DNA from: Dasypus novemcinctus
Lineage: Eukaryota > Chordata > Mammalia > Cingulata > Dasypodidae
Reading direction: 5' to 3'
Length of the DNA: 64,000 bases
NCBI RefSeq assembly: GCF_030445035.2
Contig: NC_080673.1
Span: 202,822,726-202,886,725 of the forward strand
How positions within the stretch are numbered: the first letter of the stretch is position 1; each line of letters begins with the position of its first letter. The position numbers and the translations under genes were made by a program. The notes under the pieces are model-generated. The model ran no database searches, had not been told where the DNA came from, and saw only the letters and a program-made list of their open reading frames with translations. Below are positions 24,666 to 37,088 of the stretch, piece by piece.

Positions 24666-25376
24666 TGAGTGTGCCCACACTGGCCTTTCCTCTTGTGGCA
24701 GGCTGGAACTAACGGGGATGATTGTGGAAAAGGTCAAAGTTCCCTTTTAGGCTCCCTGGTCTACACCAGTTAAGAACTGAGTTACAAAGCTAGGAACAGA
24801 AATCCCAACTTAAACAAATTCAGCCTTTCTTCTTTTCTTCTACAAAAGAAAACCAGAAGAAGGCCATCCAGAACTAGGGCAGAGCTCTGCAGTTTGGTGG
24901 GGACCCAGGATCCTTCTACCTACCTGCTTCTCCACCCTTAGCATGGGGCTTTCTCAAATGGCCTCGGGATCACAGCAATGGCTGCCACAGCTCCAGCCAT
25001 CACATCCCAGAGAGGAAGAACACAGCCCTGCCAGCTGAGTCATCCCTGGTAGAGGAGATCTTGGCTGCCTTCTGGGAGCTGGGTCACATAACCCCTGCTG
25101 CTGGAGACCAAGGCAGCGGGGAAGACTGGGTAGTGGGAAGGAACTGGCGCTGTCCCAAGACATATCTTCGACTCAGTTGTCACCAGAGGGCAGCAGCACC
25201 GGGGGGTGCTGGGTGCTGGTCCAGACAAAGCATGCCTGTGTCTCTTGGCCTGCTGTTCTCTGCGTAGGTTCCTTCTCAGTGAGAGCCCTGGAGTAGAGGA
25301 GGACGGGGCGGGAGGAGCCAAAGCCCCACCCCAAACCCAGCAGTGCACGTGGGAGTGCAGGTCGTTTTCTAATGTG
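24666..25376. other. Intergenic, no feature recognised
   Basis: Unique-looking sequence between the old L1 and a SINE. Confidence 0.45.
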
Positions 25377-25390
25377 AAAAGAGAGGAGAT

Positions 25391-25858
25391 GGGAAACGGC
25401 TGTGGCTCAAGCAACTGGGCTCCCGTCTACCATATAGGAGGTCCAGGGTTCGGTGCCCAGGGCCCCCTGGTGAGGGCAAGCTGGCCCACGCGGAGTGCCG
25501 GCCCACCCGGGAATGCCACCCCGCGCAGGAGTGCTTCCCTGCATGAGAATGCCGCCCAGTGCGGGAAAGCTGCCCCGCACAGAAGTGCTGGCCGACGCTG
25601 AGAGCTGGTGCAGCAAGAGGACACAACAAGAGACAACAAGAGGAGAGAAAATAAGAAGACGTAGCCGAACAGGGAGTTGAGGAGGCGCAAGAGAGTAACC
25701 GCCTCTCTCCCACTCCAGAAGGTCTCAGGATCGGTTCCCGGAGCCACCTAATGAGAATACAAGCAGACACAGAAGAACACACAGCAGATGGACACAGAGA
25801 GCAGACAAGGGGGAAATGGGGGATGGGGTAGAGAAATAAAATAAATCTTAGAAAAAAA
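25391..25858 (+). mobile_element. DAS-related SINE, diverged body
   Basis: The head has GGTTCGG B-box remnants, the body is unusual, and a second GGTTCCC block lies near 25733, so it looks like a composite of two tRNA-type units. It is flanked by AAGAGAGGAGA-like repeats on both sides and ends ATAAATCTTAGAAAA. Confidence 0.85.
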
Positions 25859-26431
25859 AAGAGAGGAGAATGGGGTCTCCCCTTGAAAACACTAGAAGCT
25901 GCAGGCTGAGAGCGCCAGTCCCCTCACCTGGCAGGCAGCTCACCTGACAGGCTGCCAGGTGCTTGAAGGGCTCAGGTGCAATGTGTGCCCACTCTGCCCT
26001 TTTCCAGATCAGTTAGAGACACCCGTGCTTAGGGTAAACGAGCCCTGGTGCCCTCTAGTAGGGGCGGTGCGGTTTTCCGGCCTTGGGGAGAGGAAGCCCC
26101 GAGAGGTGGGGCACCTTGCTCCCCCCCCATCCCCAAGGTGTCATCCCCAGAGCTCCCAGTAAGGAAGGCACACGGTGACAAAGGGACCCTCCACGCCAGG
26201 GGCAGCCCAGGTCTTCTTGGTCCCACTTGATGCTTCCTGTACCCACATCTGCCTTTGCAAAGACAGACAGACAGTGCTCCAACAGCTCGACTCGGGAAAA
26301 GGCAGCAGGAGGAGCTATGTGCACGCTACAGAGAGTCAAAGGACGGGATAGGACAAAACCTACTTAGAAGAAGGAGATCAATTCCTAGGTCGATACACCT
26401 CACCAAAGCTGACTCAAGAAGAAATGGAGAG

Positions 26432-26535
26432 GGGTGGGGGGATGGGGAGCGGGGTATATGGGAACCTCTTATGTTTTCTATGTTTTTTTATGTTTTTTAA
26501 TGTAACATTCTTTAAAAAGTGTAAAAGAAGAAAAA
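26432..26535 (+). mobile_element. Severely 5'-truncated LINE-1 3' end (104 bp)
   Basis: It contains GTATATGGGAACCTCTTATG and TTTTTTAATGTAACATTCT like the larger copies, flanked by a 17-bp TSD, CAAGAAGAAATGGAGAG (26415-26431, 26536-26552). Confidence 0.88.
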
Positions 26536-26690
26536 CAAGAAGAAATGGAGAGCTAGAATTTGTGCTTTCACTACAAAGAAAGAAAATGGAAAGCCACAAA
26601 CATAGATGAGAGATTTGCAACACACATAAACTAAGGCTTCGTGTTCAGAATACGTTAAAGGAAAAAAGTCCTTAAAAATCAATTTATAAA

Positions 26691-26978
26691 TATGGGAGAT
26701 CCCAGGTTCAGTTCCTGTTGCCTCCTAAAGAAGGCGAGCAGGACAGCAGCTGAACGATGGGGTGGCATGGTGAGCTGATGCAACGAGATGACACAATGAG
26801 ATGACGCGACAAGCGGGGAGCTGATGTGGCCCAAGAGACTGGGCACCTCCTTCCCACATAGGAGGTCCTGGGTTCGGTTCCCAGTGCCTCCTAAAAGAAG
26901 CCAAGCAGACACAGAGAGCACACAACAAAGAGACAGAGAGCACACACTACAAGGGGGCTAAATAAATAAATCTTTTTT
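26691..26978 (+). mobile_element. DAS-related SINE in an old L1
   Basis: Two tRNA-type heads with GGTTCAGTTCC and GGTTCGGTTCC, and a tail AATAAATAAATCTT. A 17-bp TSD, AAAAATCAATTTATAAA, lies at 26674-26690 and 26979-26995. Confidence 0.9.
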
Positions 26979-27459
26979 AAAAATCAATTTATAAAACAGT
27001 AGAAAACACAGGTGTTCAGAGACTGGAAGCATTCACAGCCAAGGGGTGGACTTGGAGAGGCACTGCCAGGTCCAGCCACAGGAGGGCCTTCTCACCCCAG
27101 CCCCTGAGTGTGCGCTGTCGACCACCACCTCCCCAGGGTGGCCCCCTCCAGGGACGGGGCCAGGTGGAAGCACGAAGGTCCAGCCGACTCGGCCCTGAAC
27201 AGACCAGCTCAGCCCCAGAGCCCCGTACCCAGGGCTGCGCCAGGCGGCAGCTAGCTCACCCTTCCCCTGCTGTCCTGCTGCCTCCCCTCTCGGCTCGGCT
27301 GGGGGTCTCACCTGCACTTCCCAGGAACACCTTGCAGGCTAAACTCCTTCTGAGCATCTGCTTCTTGCAGGGCCCAGCCTGGGAAGCCAACCAACACAGG
27401 AGCCAGAGAAACGGCCACAGTTAGAAAGCCAGGCAAGGCCGAGGACCGGCTACGCTTAG

Positions 27460-27900
27460 GCGGGCCTCTTTGGAAAACGGTTTGCGACTCCCTGGGAAAG
27501 TCACGCATGCACGGCCACCCCAGGCACGTGCCCTGCAGAAACCACGGCATGCCCCAAGGGACAGGTCCCAAATGGGAAAACCTAAAATGCGGAGCAACCC
27601 GAAGTCCACCAACGGTGAAACGGAGAGCCCAACCGTGGCATAGTGACAAAACGAAACGCCACGTAGCAGTGGAAACGAGGGCCCTGCGGTGCACAAAGCG
27701 TCATGTCAGAATGCTCCAGAAATGCAGTGGCAGGTGGCCCAGGGCGAGAAAAAACAACAACCAGGCAACACCAAACAGTGCATTGTTGAAGATCACCCAT
27801 GACTTTAAAAGCCAGGAATCGCTAAGATAGTAGAAGAGAGACAAAATTCAAGATACCTGGAAAGAAGGAGTGGATGAAATCCAGATGGGGCATACAGGGC
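27460..27900 (+). mobile_element. Old, diverged L1 3' region
   Basis: TCTTTGGAAAACGGTTTG, AACCCGAAGTCCACCAACGG and a later AATCGCTAAGATAGT pattern follow the order of old L1 3' regions, but the copy is strongly diverged. Confidence 0.45.
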
Positions 27901-29344
27901 CTTCTAATGTACTAGAATATTCTATGTCTTAGCCCGAGTGAGGAGTTCCCAGGTAGCCACCTCGTTACTCTTTTTAACTGCGCGTGTAGGTTACCACACT
28001 CCCGCAGGTATGAAAGGGCAGGTCACACAGGCCTGGGAGGTGGACAAAAGCGGAAGGATGACTCTGAGTTGAGGAGGCAGAAAATCATCAGCCCCGTGAT
28101 TATTACTTCAGTCCTGGCTAGAAAAAAAAAAAATGCAACTCAAGTCAGCTCTGAGTCTAGACGGGTAGGGGTCATGGACACGAAGCTCTGTGAGAAAGCG
28201 GGGCATGGGGCCGCCGTGACATTTTGCTCAACTGCTAAAGAAAAGGTTCATGAATACTTATATGCCCGCGCCGTACCCTGGGGTGAAATCCGCACTCTGT
28301 GTCCTGTCATCCAAGCTGAAGGTGGACTCCGATCCACTCGTTCAGGCAGGCAGAGAGCTTTCCTGGCTTTGCAAACTGGATGCAACAATCCCAAGGACTG
28401 ATGCCCCCGAGACGAGACTATGTTAAAGGAAAGCAGCGTGATTGAAACATTCGCTGTAGGAGGGGTCGTGGGTTCAGATCCTCCCGCGTCCGATGAGGGT
28501 GGTTGAACACCCAAAGGCTCTGCTGAGCCCCTCTGCTTACGAAAGGGCCGTGGACATTCTCTAACCGCGGCCAAAGGTGTGCTTCTTCCGGATTCACCAT
28601 CTAAGGATGAAAACAGCATGCAGGATCTCGGGGGCTTTGGCAGCGCTCAAGCCTCGGCCACGGGCCTATGGCGAATGCGGATCACGCCAGCACACAACTC
28701 CCCCAGCCCCACCAAAAAGTCGTGTCCCTGCCTGGTGTGGGCTCCTCCAGCAGGGGCCTCCCGAGAGTGGGTGAGCCCAGGGGACGTAACGGCCACCAAA
28801 GGCTCCGGGGACTGCCGAGGCCAGTTTGGACTCCGTGGCTATCGTTATCCTTCTTTTCACCCAAACGGGAACGTTCTCCCTACTTGCTCCCCAAAGACCA
28901 AGTTCTACCGAGGAGATGCCTCAGCGAGAGCCACAAGCTCCGGGTGTCCCCCCCAAAGGGGTGTTCAGCCTCAGTGGGGCCAGTCCCCAGCCCTGCCGCC
29001 CCGCCGTAGGGGGGCCGCCGGCAAGCCCTGCTCTCAGCGGACGGCAGAGCAGGCTGGAGCCTTCTCGCAAGGGGTGAAGCACAGGCGGGGCAGCTGGAAG
29101 AGACCAGCCCTGCCGGCTGGAGCAAAGACGCTAAGCACGACCTCCCAGATCAAAAGGCAAGCCTGCGTGCGACAAGGTTTCTGTCCCTCACCCCGTCCAC
29201 CCTGCTAACCACAACCCCCACGCCGCGCCTGGAAACGCAGCTGCCACCTCCCGAGCGGGACAAGAAAGCCACATGCCAAGCCCGGCAGAGCAGGAGCCGC
29301 GGTCCGAGCCCTGGACCGCACACCCCCGAGGGCTTGATGGTCAC
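27901..29344. other. Intergenic, no gene recognised
   Basis: The frame of 209 codons at 28579-29208 overlaps frames in the other phases and has no recognisable domain. Nothing else is seen. Confidence 0.5.
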
Positions 29345-29355
29345 GATTTATTTAA

Positions 29356-29781
29356 GGGAAGCGGATTTGGCTCACCTGATGAGGTGTCCACCTACCACAT
29401 GGGAGGTCCAGGGTTCAAACCCTGGGCCTCCTTGACCCGTGTGGAGCTGGCCCATGCTCAGTGCTGATGCGCGCAAGGAGCGCCGTGCCACGCAGGGGTG
29501 TCCCCCGCTTAGGGGAGCCCCACATTCACGGAGTGAGTCCCATAAGGAGAGCCGCCCCATACGAAAAAAGTGCAGCCTGCCCAGGAGTGGCACCGCATAC
29601 ACGGAGAGCTTGACGCAGCAGCAAGATGACACAACAGAAAAAGAGAAAAAAATTCCTGGTGCTGCTGACAAGAATACAAGGGAACACAGAAGAACACATG
29701 GCAAATGGACACAGAGAGCAGACACCTGGCAGGCATGGGGGGAAAGGGAGAGAAATAAAATTAAAGTCTTAAAAAAAAAAA
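29356..29781 (+). mobile_element. DAS-type SINE
   Basis: Full-length head, body and A tail, with an 11-bp TSD GATTTATTTAA (29345-29355, 29782-29792). Confidence 0.93.
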
Positions 29782-29792
29782 GATTTATTTAA

Positions 29793-30452
29793 AACCTGCT
29801 GCCTTCTGCTCCAGTCATCAAAAGGCCTATTCGCCGATTTTCCTGTCACTTGCAGCCGCATGTTCTTAAACGATGCACAGCTATTTGCACGTAGACGTCC
29901 AGATGTGACCATCACGGGCAGATGGGAAGAAGCACGAACAGGAGTTTCTCCGTAGAGATAAAAACCACGGGCCGGCGAGCACCCTCCTCCCTGCGTCCTG
30001 CAAGAGCAGGCGTGGAAAGGGACAAATTGCCTAGCGCCCCAAAAAGCAAATGCACAGCACAGCTGAGAACCAGCGTCCCTACCCCTGCGCATTTGGGGAG
30101 ATTCCAGTTTTGTTCCATTTTCTCTCTACTGCTGAATGATTCTGTGCTGAGTGCCTTTAGGCATACAGGTTTTTATTTCTCCTCCTCCCCCTGCCCCATC
30201 TCCTCCTCCTCCCTTTGGCTAGCTCCCCGAGGATAAATCCCCAAAATTGTAAAGGCTGTGTCAGGGAGGAAGAAGAGTCCACAGGTCCTGCTGCCTCGTG
30301 CCAGGCTGGTTTCCAAAGGAGGGGCACCTGCAGCCCGGGGCTCGACCAGTTCCCTGTCACCTTGCCAGCACCCGGGGAGACACCGATCACAGAGCACATT
30401 TCTGAAAATTCAGGCCCATTACCCCCTGCTGTGCATTTAGGAAAAACACAAC
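29793..30452. other. Intergenic, no feature recognised
   Basis: Unique-looking sequence between two DAS SINEs of opposite orientation. Confidence 0.45.
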
Positions 30453-30466
30453 TTTTTAAAGAATTT

Positions 30467-30872
30467 TTTTTTTTAAGATTTATTTATTTATCTATTTCTC
30501 TCCCCCCCACCCCGGTTGTCTGTTCTCTGTGTCTATTTGCATCTTCTTCTTTGTCCGCTTCTGTTGTTGTCAGCAGCACCGGGAATCTGTGTTTCTTTTT
30601 GCTGCATCATCTTGCTGTGTCAGCTCTCCGTGTGGGCGGCGCCATTCCCGGGCAGGCTGCACTTTCTTTCGCTCTGGCGGCTCTCCTTACGGGGTGCACT
30701 CCTTGCGCGTGGGGCTCCCCTATGCAGGGACACCCCTGCGCGGCAGGGCACTCCTTGGTGCATCAGCACTGTGCACGGGCCAGCTCCGCACGGGTCAGGA
30801 GCCCGGAGTTTGAACCGCAGACCTTCCATGTGGTAGGCGGACGCCCTATCCATTGTTCCAAATCCACTTCCC
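30467..30872 (-). mobile_element. DAS-type SINE
   Basis: Reverse-oriented copy with the T-rich tail at the left and head at the right (AAATCCACTTCCC). TTTTTAAAGAATT-like duplications flank it. Confidence 0.9.
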
Positions 30873-30889
30873 TTTTTTTTAAAGAATTT

Positions 30890-32737
30890 ATTCACTGAAA
30901 ATTCATTTCAGAAAGTTCACTGACTCTGCCACGAGGGTCTGAGTAGAGCAAGGAGACCTGGGGTGGTGTCGCGTGTCATCCGGCTAGCTGGAACCAACTG
31001 GTGAGTCCCTTTACCTGCACCGACAAGGCACTGTAGGGCAGAGGTGTGGACCCAGGGGTGCGAGCTGTGCCGTCCGTGGGGCACCTGCCGCACCAAAGAC
31101 GGGTCGCCCTGTCCAAGCCTGCAGCTGAGAAGCCAGGCATGCGCAGCTCCCTCCACGCGGCTCTACTCCATGACACCCGCAGGCTCGTGGAGCACGCCCC
31201 GCCTTCCCTGGGTGCCCATGCGGCGTGGTCCACGCGACGGGATCCCCTCAGGAGGGCCCCACCCGGCCGGCCTGGCCCCAGCCCCGGCAGTTTCCCGAAG
31301 GCAAAGCAGAGCCCTCGAAGGAAGGAGCGCTACTGGGGGGGCCTGCCCCCAGCGCCTCCCTGGTCACCTCTTTTCTGATGTGCTTTCCAAAGGGACCTGG
31401 AAAGGCTCCCCAATTCCCTGCCTCGTGTGCCCACGTCGAGGCCCACATTGCAACTCCCTGAGGAGCTCTCAGGAGACCTGGGCGGGCAGTTACCCTCCTC
31501 TGGGCCTCAGTTTCCCCAGTGTACAGCTGGGGAAATTGAGGCTAATGAGCCCAGGCCTATCTCCCCCTTAGGGTTGCCACATGGACTCAAACAAGATAGG
31601 GGACGAAAAATCCAAATGGCTGGACAAATGGTCGTCGTTGATTGTGTCCTAAAGGGCAATTCGAGGCAAAAAGTGATGGAAGGAAACGCTCCCCGCTGTC
31701 CCTCAGGAGGCGGCTCCCCCGAGAAGCCTGACGAGACGGGCGACTGCGGCACCCACAAGGCGAGAACCCGCACGGGGCCGAGCGGACGGCGGCAGCTGTG
31801 GCCAGCTCAGCACCCTCGGGCGCCGGCCCCGACGCTGGTGCTCAGTGGGAACTCCCAAGGGCTCTGCTGGAGTTAGAAGAGGGTGGGGTACACCCAAGAG
31901 AGGGGCTCCACGACCCCTCAGGCCAGCAGCCACCCGTGGGAGGCCGGGCTGGGGGGACACCTGCCGACCTCACCGGGGGAGGGTGCGTGGGGGGCCCTGC
32001 CAGCCTGAGGGGCCCCGGGACACAGCAGGGGTGCAGGAAGCAGAACTAGTGACGGGGGAATCGAAACACGTCTCGAGATGACCAAAGTCCACACAGTCTC
32101 ATGCGCGTGCCCCGGAGCCCCTTCGCCGAGGTGCAGTCATCACCCCCGTTTTACAGATGAGGCCATCGAGGCCCAGGGGTGCAGGGACCACCAGCCCGGG
32201 GCCACCCGGCGGGGCCACGCCTAGCGGCCACGCCCCACATTGAGCAGCACCGCGTCCTTCCGTCCGACCCCAGAGATGGCCACCTCGGCCCAGAGCTGGG
32301 GCCAGAGCTCGGGAAGCTAATGGCGGGTGCTCACTGGCCCGAAAACAGTGTTTTCAAACAGAAAACAGGGCCGGAGCCCCCAGGAGCTCCCAGCCTCACT
32401 GGGCTCCAAGGTTTTCGGAATTCCAGGAGCAGGAGAAGCAGCTCCTTAGGCTAAGGGCGCCCCCTGGTGGCGACAAGGAGCAGGCCGCCGAGGCAGTGGG
32501 CACCCGGGAGGGAGAGAGGGGAACGGGTGCCAGGGGGCCCCACCTGCAGCAGGTGCCCACCAGCCGAGCTCCTGGCTGCCCGCGCTCACCTGGGCACCTG
32601 GGGCAGGGGCGAGGGGAGGCGTGTGGAACCCAGACCTCGGATGCTGAAAAGGCTGACACATATCCAAACACAGAGCCGCTCGCTCCCACACCCGTGGAGG
32701 TTTTGCCACGTTTGCTTCATCTTTCCCTTTTTCCTCT
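30890..32737. other. Intergenic, GC-rich, MIR-like scraps
   Basis: MIR-like ends near 31500-31550 and 32140-32180. No gene recognised despite frames of up to 175 codons. Confidence 0.5.
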
Positions 32738-32747
32738 GCCTATTTTT

Positions 32748-33157
32748 TTTTAAGATTTATTTATTTATTTCTCTCCCCTTCCCGCCCCCAGTTGTCTGCT
32801 CTCTGTGTCCATTCGCTGTGTGTTCTTCTGTGTCCGCTTATATTCTTATCAGCAGCACCGGGAATCTTGTGTCTCTTTTTGCTGCATCATCTTGCTGCGT
32901 CAGCTCTCCGTGTGTGCGGCGCCACTCCTGGGCAGGCTGCGCCTTTTTTGCGCTGGGCGGCTCTCCTTACGGGGCGCACTCCTTGCGCGTGGAGCTCCCC
33001 TACGCGGGGGACACCCCTGCGTGGCACGGCACTCCTTGAGCACATCAGCACTGCGCGTGGGCCAGCTCATCACACGGGTCAGGAGGCCCTGGGTTTGAAC
33101 CCTGGACCTCTATGTGGTAGGTGGACACTCTGTCCGTTGGGCCAAGTCTGCTTCCCC
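32748..33157 (-). mobile_element. DAS-type SINE
   Basis: Reverse-oriented full-length copy. GCCTATTTTT occurs on both sides as the TSD. Confidence 0.92.
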
Positions 33158-33169
33158 CGCCTATTTTTA

Positions 33170-34034
33170 TTACTGGAGATTCTAAAGTACACTCGCGCCC
33201 TTACACCTCAGCACGCATCTCTAAAACGACGGGCATTTCTTACATCACCACAATGCCGTTGGCGCATCTCGCAGAACCAACAGCAGATCCCTGGAGTACA
33301 GCCCATAATCTAATTTTCCCAAACATCTTCGTGAAACCATGAGCTGAAGGCGGAGAAGGACCTCGACTGGGAGGCTCTGGTCGCTGCACCCACCCGGCAC
33401 CCTGTGCTTTGGTAACAGGGGGACCACCGGACACTGGGAAGCCCACCCCACCAAAAACGCCAAGTCACTAAGAATCCCTGCCAACAAAAACACAACAAAG
33501 CCGAAAGCAGAGAAACCCGTTGTTCTCGTTCCCTTGGCTGCTCCAGCAAACATCACGCCAGGGATGGCTTAAACAATGGGACTTTATTTCCTCACATTTT
33601 TGAGTCTGGGAAAAAAAACCCAATCAAAGCACCACCAAGATGACGCTTTCTTCCTGAAAACCGGCCCTCTGGAGCTGGCTGCGGGCGGCCCTCGGTCCTG
33701 GGCTCCTCGGTCACACGGCAGGGCACGCGGCAGCCTGGCCTGGCCTCTCCCTTCTCTTCTGGGCACCACTGACCATTAGCTTCTTGCTTCCCTGTCGGGG
33801 GCAGTCATCGGCTGGGGGCTGCCGGGAAAAGTGTGGTCTCAGAGCAGCAGCAGAGGCAGATCCCCAAGGTGCCGAGAGCTGGGGGGGCCAGGTCTTCCTT
33901 GACCGGGGCGCTGAGCAGCCCCAGCTCCCCGAGCCGACAGCACGTGTCCCTCTCCAGCCCCCGCCGCGGCATTTCTCCTACCAGCGCCGTCACCACCTGA
34001 GACGTTTACGTGTTTATCCATCTGCTGAAGCGTC
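33170..34034. other. Intergenic, possible old MaLR-like piece
   Basis: GCCAGGGATGGCTTAAACAA with TTTATTTCCTCACATTTTT near 33560-33600 resembles the antisense end of a mammal-wide LTR. The rest is unassigned. Confidence 0.4.
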
Positions 34035-34830
34035 TGCCGTGGGGGTGAACTGTGCCCCCCCAAAAAAGACACGTCCAAGTCCAGAATGACCATGACCTGA
34101 TTTGGAAATAGGGTTTTTGCAGATGTGAAGAAGACGGGGGCGGCGGAGTTGGCCCAGTGGTTAGGGCGTCCGCCTACCACATGGGAGGTCTGTGGTTCAA
34201 ACCCCGGGCCTCCTTGACCCGTGTGCAGCTGGCCCATGCGCAGTGCTGATGAGCGCAAGGAGTGCCCTGCCACGCAGGGGTTTCCCCCGCGTAGGGGAGC
34301 CCCACGCACAAGGAGTGCACCCCGTAAGGAGAGCCTCCCAGAGCGAAAGAAAGTGCAGCCTGCCCAGGAATGGTGCCGCACACATGGAAAGCTGACGCAA
34401 CAACAAAAAAAAGGAAAACAGATTCCCGTGCTGCTGACAACAACAGAAGCAGACAAAGAAGAGGCAACAAATAGACACAGAAAACAGACAACCGGGGCGG
34501 GGGGGCACACTGGACAAGGGTGGGCCCTAAATGCACTGTGACTGGTGCCCTTATAAGAAGGGGAGATCGGGACCCAGATGCAAAGGCACCCAGAGGAGGC
34601 AGCCAGGGGACGGAGGAGGCAGCGCTGGGAGGGATGCGGCCACGACCGAGGACACCAAGGGCCAGAAGAGATGAGCAGGGCCCTCCCCTGGAGACCTCAG
34701 GGGGGCACAGCCCAGCCCACACCTTGGATTTGGGCTTCTGAGTCAATTCCTGCCGTGCTGAGCCCCCAGCTAGGGGGACAGCAGCCCAGGGAAACCAAGA
34801 CTGTGGCCGTGAGGGCCGGAGCACAGCAGC
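34035..34830 (+). mobile_element. MaLR-type LTR (MLT1-like) split by a DAS SINE
   Basis: The left part reads AACTGTGCCCCCCCAAAAAA and TTTGGAAATAGGG. The right part resumes with GGGTGGGCCCTAAATGCA, GGTGCCCTTATAAGAAGGGG and ACACCTTGGATTTGGGCTT. These are hallmarks of mammal-wide MLT1-type LTRs. Confidence 0.75.
34139..34506 (+). mobile_element. DAS-type SINE lacking its A tail
   Basis: It has a good head and body but stops at the G-rich stretch (CGGGGCGGGGGGG), with no AAATCTT tail. It interrupts a MaLR-like LTR. Confidence 0.88.
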
Positions 34831-35019
34831 TTTTATGTGCCTTGCCTCGTGGCAGAGGCCCAGAAAGTGTCCCGTGAATGAATGAGCTCCTCACTGGCGC
34901 AAGCACCGTCCTCACTCGCCCCTCTTCTGCAGCGGCCTCCAAAGCACTCTCGTTCCCACTTCAAGGCCCCAAAGGCCATTCTCCAAGGAGCAGGCCGTGA
35001 TGTGGCTGAAACGGAAGTC

Positions 35020-35440
35020 GGGTCCCCTCTCCGCCCCCTCTCCAGCCCCCTCCCCTTGCTCTCCGCCCTGGCCACACTGTTCTAGAACATGCCAGGCTGA
35101 TTTCACTCCCCAGACTGGGGCCTGCTGTGCCCGAGTGGCTCTGGGACTCACTCCCCAGGCTCTTTTTCATTACTCAGGTCTCAGTTACAGGCCTCCTCCT
35201 CCAAGAAGGCTTCCTGACCATCCTCCATCTGGAGGTGCTTCTGCCCGTCCCTGGATCCCATTCCTTGATTTCGACTCTTTGTCACTTTTGTCACCATCGG
35301 AAACCATCGCTGGCCTACGTGCTTAACGCTCCCTTGGGCAGGTTAAGCTCTTTGAGAGCAGAAGCCTTCTCTGTCTTGCTCACTGCTACCTCCCCAGGGC
35401 TTAGAACAGCGCCAGGGACAGAGTCGGAGTTGGAAGGGAG
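35020..35440 (+). mobile_element. L2-like 3' segment
   Basis: AGAAGGCTTCCTGACCATCC, GGTTAAGCTCTTTGAGAGCA and CCCAGGGCTTAGAACAGCGC are classic L2 3'-end blocks. Confidence 0.75.
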
Positions 35441-35589
35441 GGAGGGAGGAACGAAGGAACAATAAACACAGGTCCTCGCTGAACTCTGCCCATGGCACTG
35501 AGTACCAAAGGCCCCCTTCCCACGCTCCCATTAGCAGTGTGAATACGTGAGTGCCAGCCAGGGCACAGCTCGGGGAGCACCAGGATGGT

Positions 35590-35780
35590 CAAGGGTAAAG
35601 ACTCTGGACACAGGTTTGCAGCACAGCTCTGCTCCTCACAGCTGTGTGACCTCAGGCAAAATGCCAAACCTCCCTGTGCTCATTTTCCTTGTTTGTAGAC
35701 TACAGGCAGTCGTGGCAGCTGCCTCCTAGGAGCCTGGGGAGGATGAACACGAGTTAGCACACGTGCGTGTGTAGAACAAA
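35590..35780 (+). mobile_element. MIR-like element
   Basis: AAGACTCTGGACACAGGTTT, CAGCTGTGTGACCTCAGGCA and GGATGAACACGAGTTAGCAC in MIR order. Confidence 0.7.
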
Positions 35781-35789
35781 ACTTGGCCG

Positions 35790-37083
35790 TGGCTAGTGCC
35801 GTGAAAATGCCCTGGGGGTAGCATCATCTCCAGTGGGAGCGGTCACCCCCCAACAGGCAGGGTGCCAGGCCCCACCCTGCCCCACCCACCGTGCCATCTC
35901 AGCTCCATTTCTTCATCTGTAAAATGAAGAACGCCTGCCTCCCTCCCGCTCCTGCCGGACAACCCCGCATCTGCAGCCGGAAGGCCACGAGTCCAGAAGC
36001 CGGCTCTGCGGCTCGCTGGCCGCGTGGTGCCGAGCGAGTGGCCTGCGGTCAGCTGAAGAGCAGCCCCCAAAAGCCGTGTCACCTTGGGGGGGGGACCTGC
36101 AGTGCAGACCAGGCACCTAGCGGTGGGGAGGCCACCCTGAGCTACCGTCCTGAGGTCCCCGGCTGCGCCCAGCGCCGGCGCATTTCCTTCCTAGGAGGGA
36201 GTGGAGGGGGCCTTGCCCTGGCCATGGGAAGGAGGGGACAGTGTGACCACCGAGACAGAGGCAGGTGTGACGCGGCCATGAGCCAAGGAGTGTCAGAGCG
36301 CCGCCGGCCGGCAGAGGCACCCGGCCACCTCCACTTCCGCGCCGGGGAAACGGATGTCGCGCTTCCGGCCTCCAGATCAGTAAGAGGAAAAACTTCTTCT
36401 GTGTTGCTCCACCCAGTCTGGGGGATCTGGTACCGCAGCCACAGAAACCAGTCCACCAGCGCTTCTCCCAGAGCCTCCGTCCTCGCCTGTGACACGCGGC
36501 GACATGAGACGCGCCACGCCGGCCCTGGTTATTGCAAACATACCACAAGATCTGGAGCACGGGCCTGCAGGGTAGGTGCTTGATGAGCGGCGGCCCTCGC
36601 CAGCCCCTAGGGACAGCTGTTGCAACGTGTGTGTCCCGTGCACGGGGCTCCAGGTGTGGGGAGATCATTAATATTTGGGGAGAAGCGGCTTAGGGACGTG
36701 CACAGAGAAGTATTTTTAAAAAGTGACAAAACCAGCCCTCGCCCCTTGCCAATAAAGGACAGGCACCGGAAGGGCTTTATTTTTAACTTGTTACTGCAAC
36801 ACGAGGTGCCGCTGAGGTCACAGCGTGGGGGGGCCGGGGGCCACCAGAAGGGCCGCGGCGGCAGCTGGTCCCACGGGCCTGGGCGCCGGTAGCGCCTCCA
36901 CACTCCCCGCCTGGGTGGTCTCGGGCTCGTCATCAGCCTCTCTGGGCCGCACAGTGTGCAGCTGGTCGGTGAGGCTGGCACCCCCTCTGCCACCTCCAAG
37001 CTTCCTTCCCCACGGCCAGCAAGCTCGTCCCCAAGCACAGGCGCCCCAGAAGCCTGGCCCGTCACCCGGTCTGAGCCCCCCGT
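35790..37083. other. Intergenic, GC-rich, no gene recognised
   Basis: A MIR-like end near 35890-35930. The frame at 35891-36583 has no recognisable domain. Confidence 0.5.
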
Positions 37084-37088
37084 GCTGG

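Larger units (their letters stand above)
26340..27000 (+). mobile_element. Old L1 ORF2-derived fragment with two insertions
   Basis: The stretch around 26375-26431 resembles the L1 ORF2 segment reading FLG..T..LTQEEME. It is interrupted by a tiny LINE 3' end (26432-26535) and a SINE (26691-26978). Confidence 0.55.

Noticed and set aside
28440..28500. tRNA-like GTGGGTTCAGATCCTCCC segment
   Set aside because: A T-arm-like stretch only; no A box or acceptor stem and no tail, so neither a tRNA nor a SINE can be supported.
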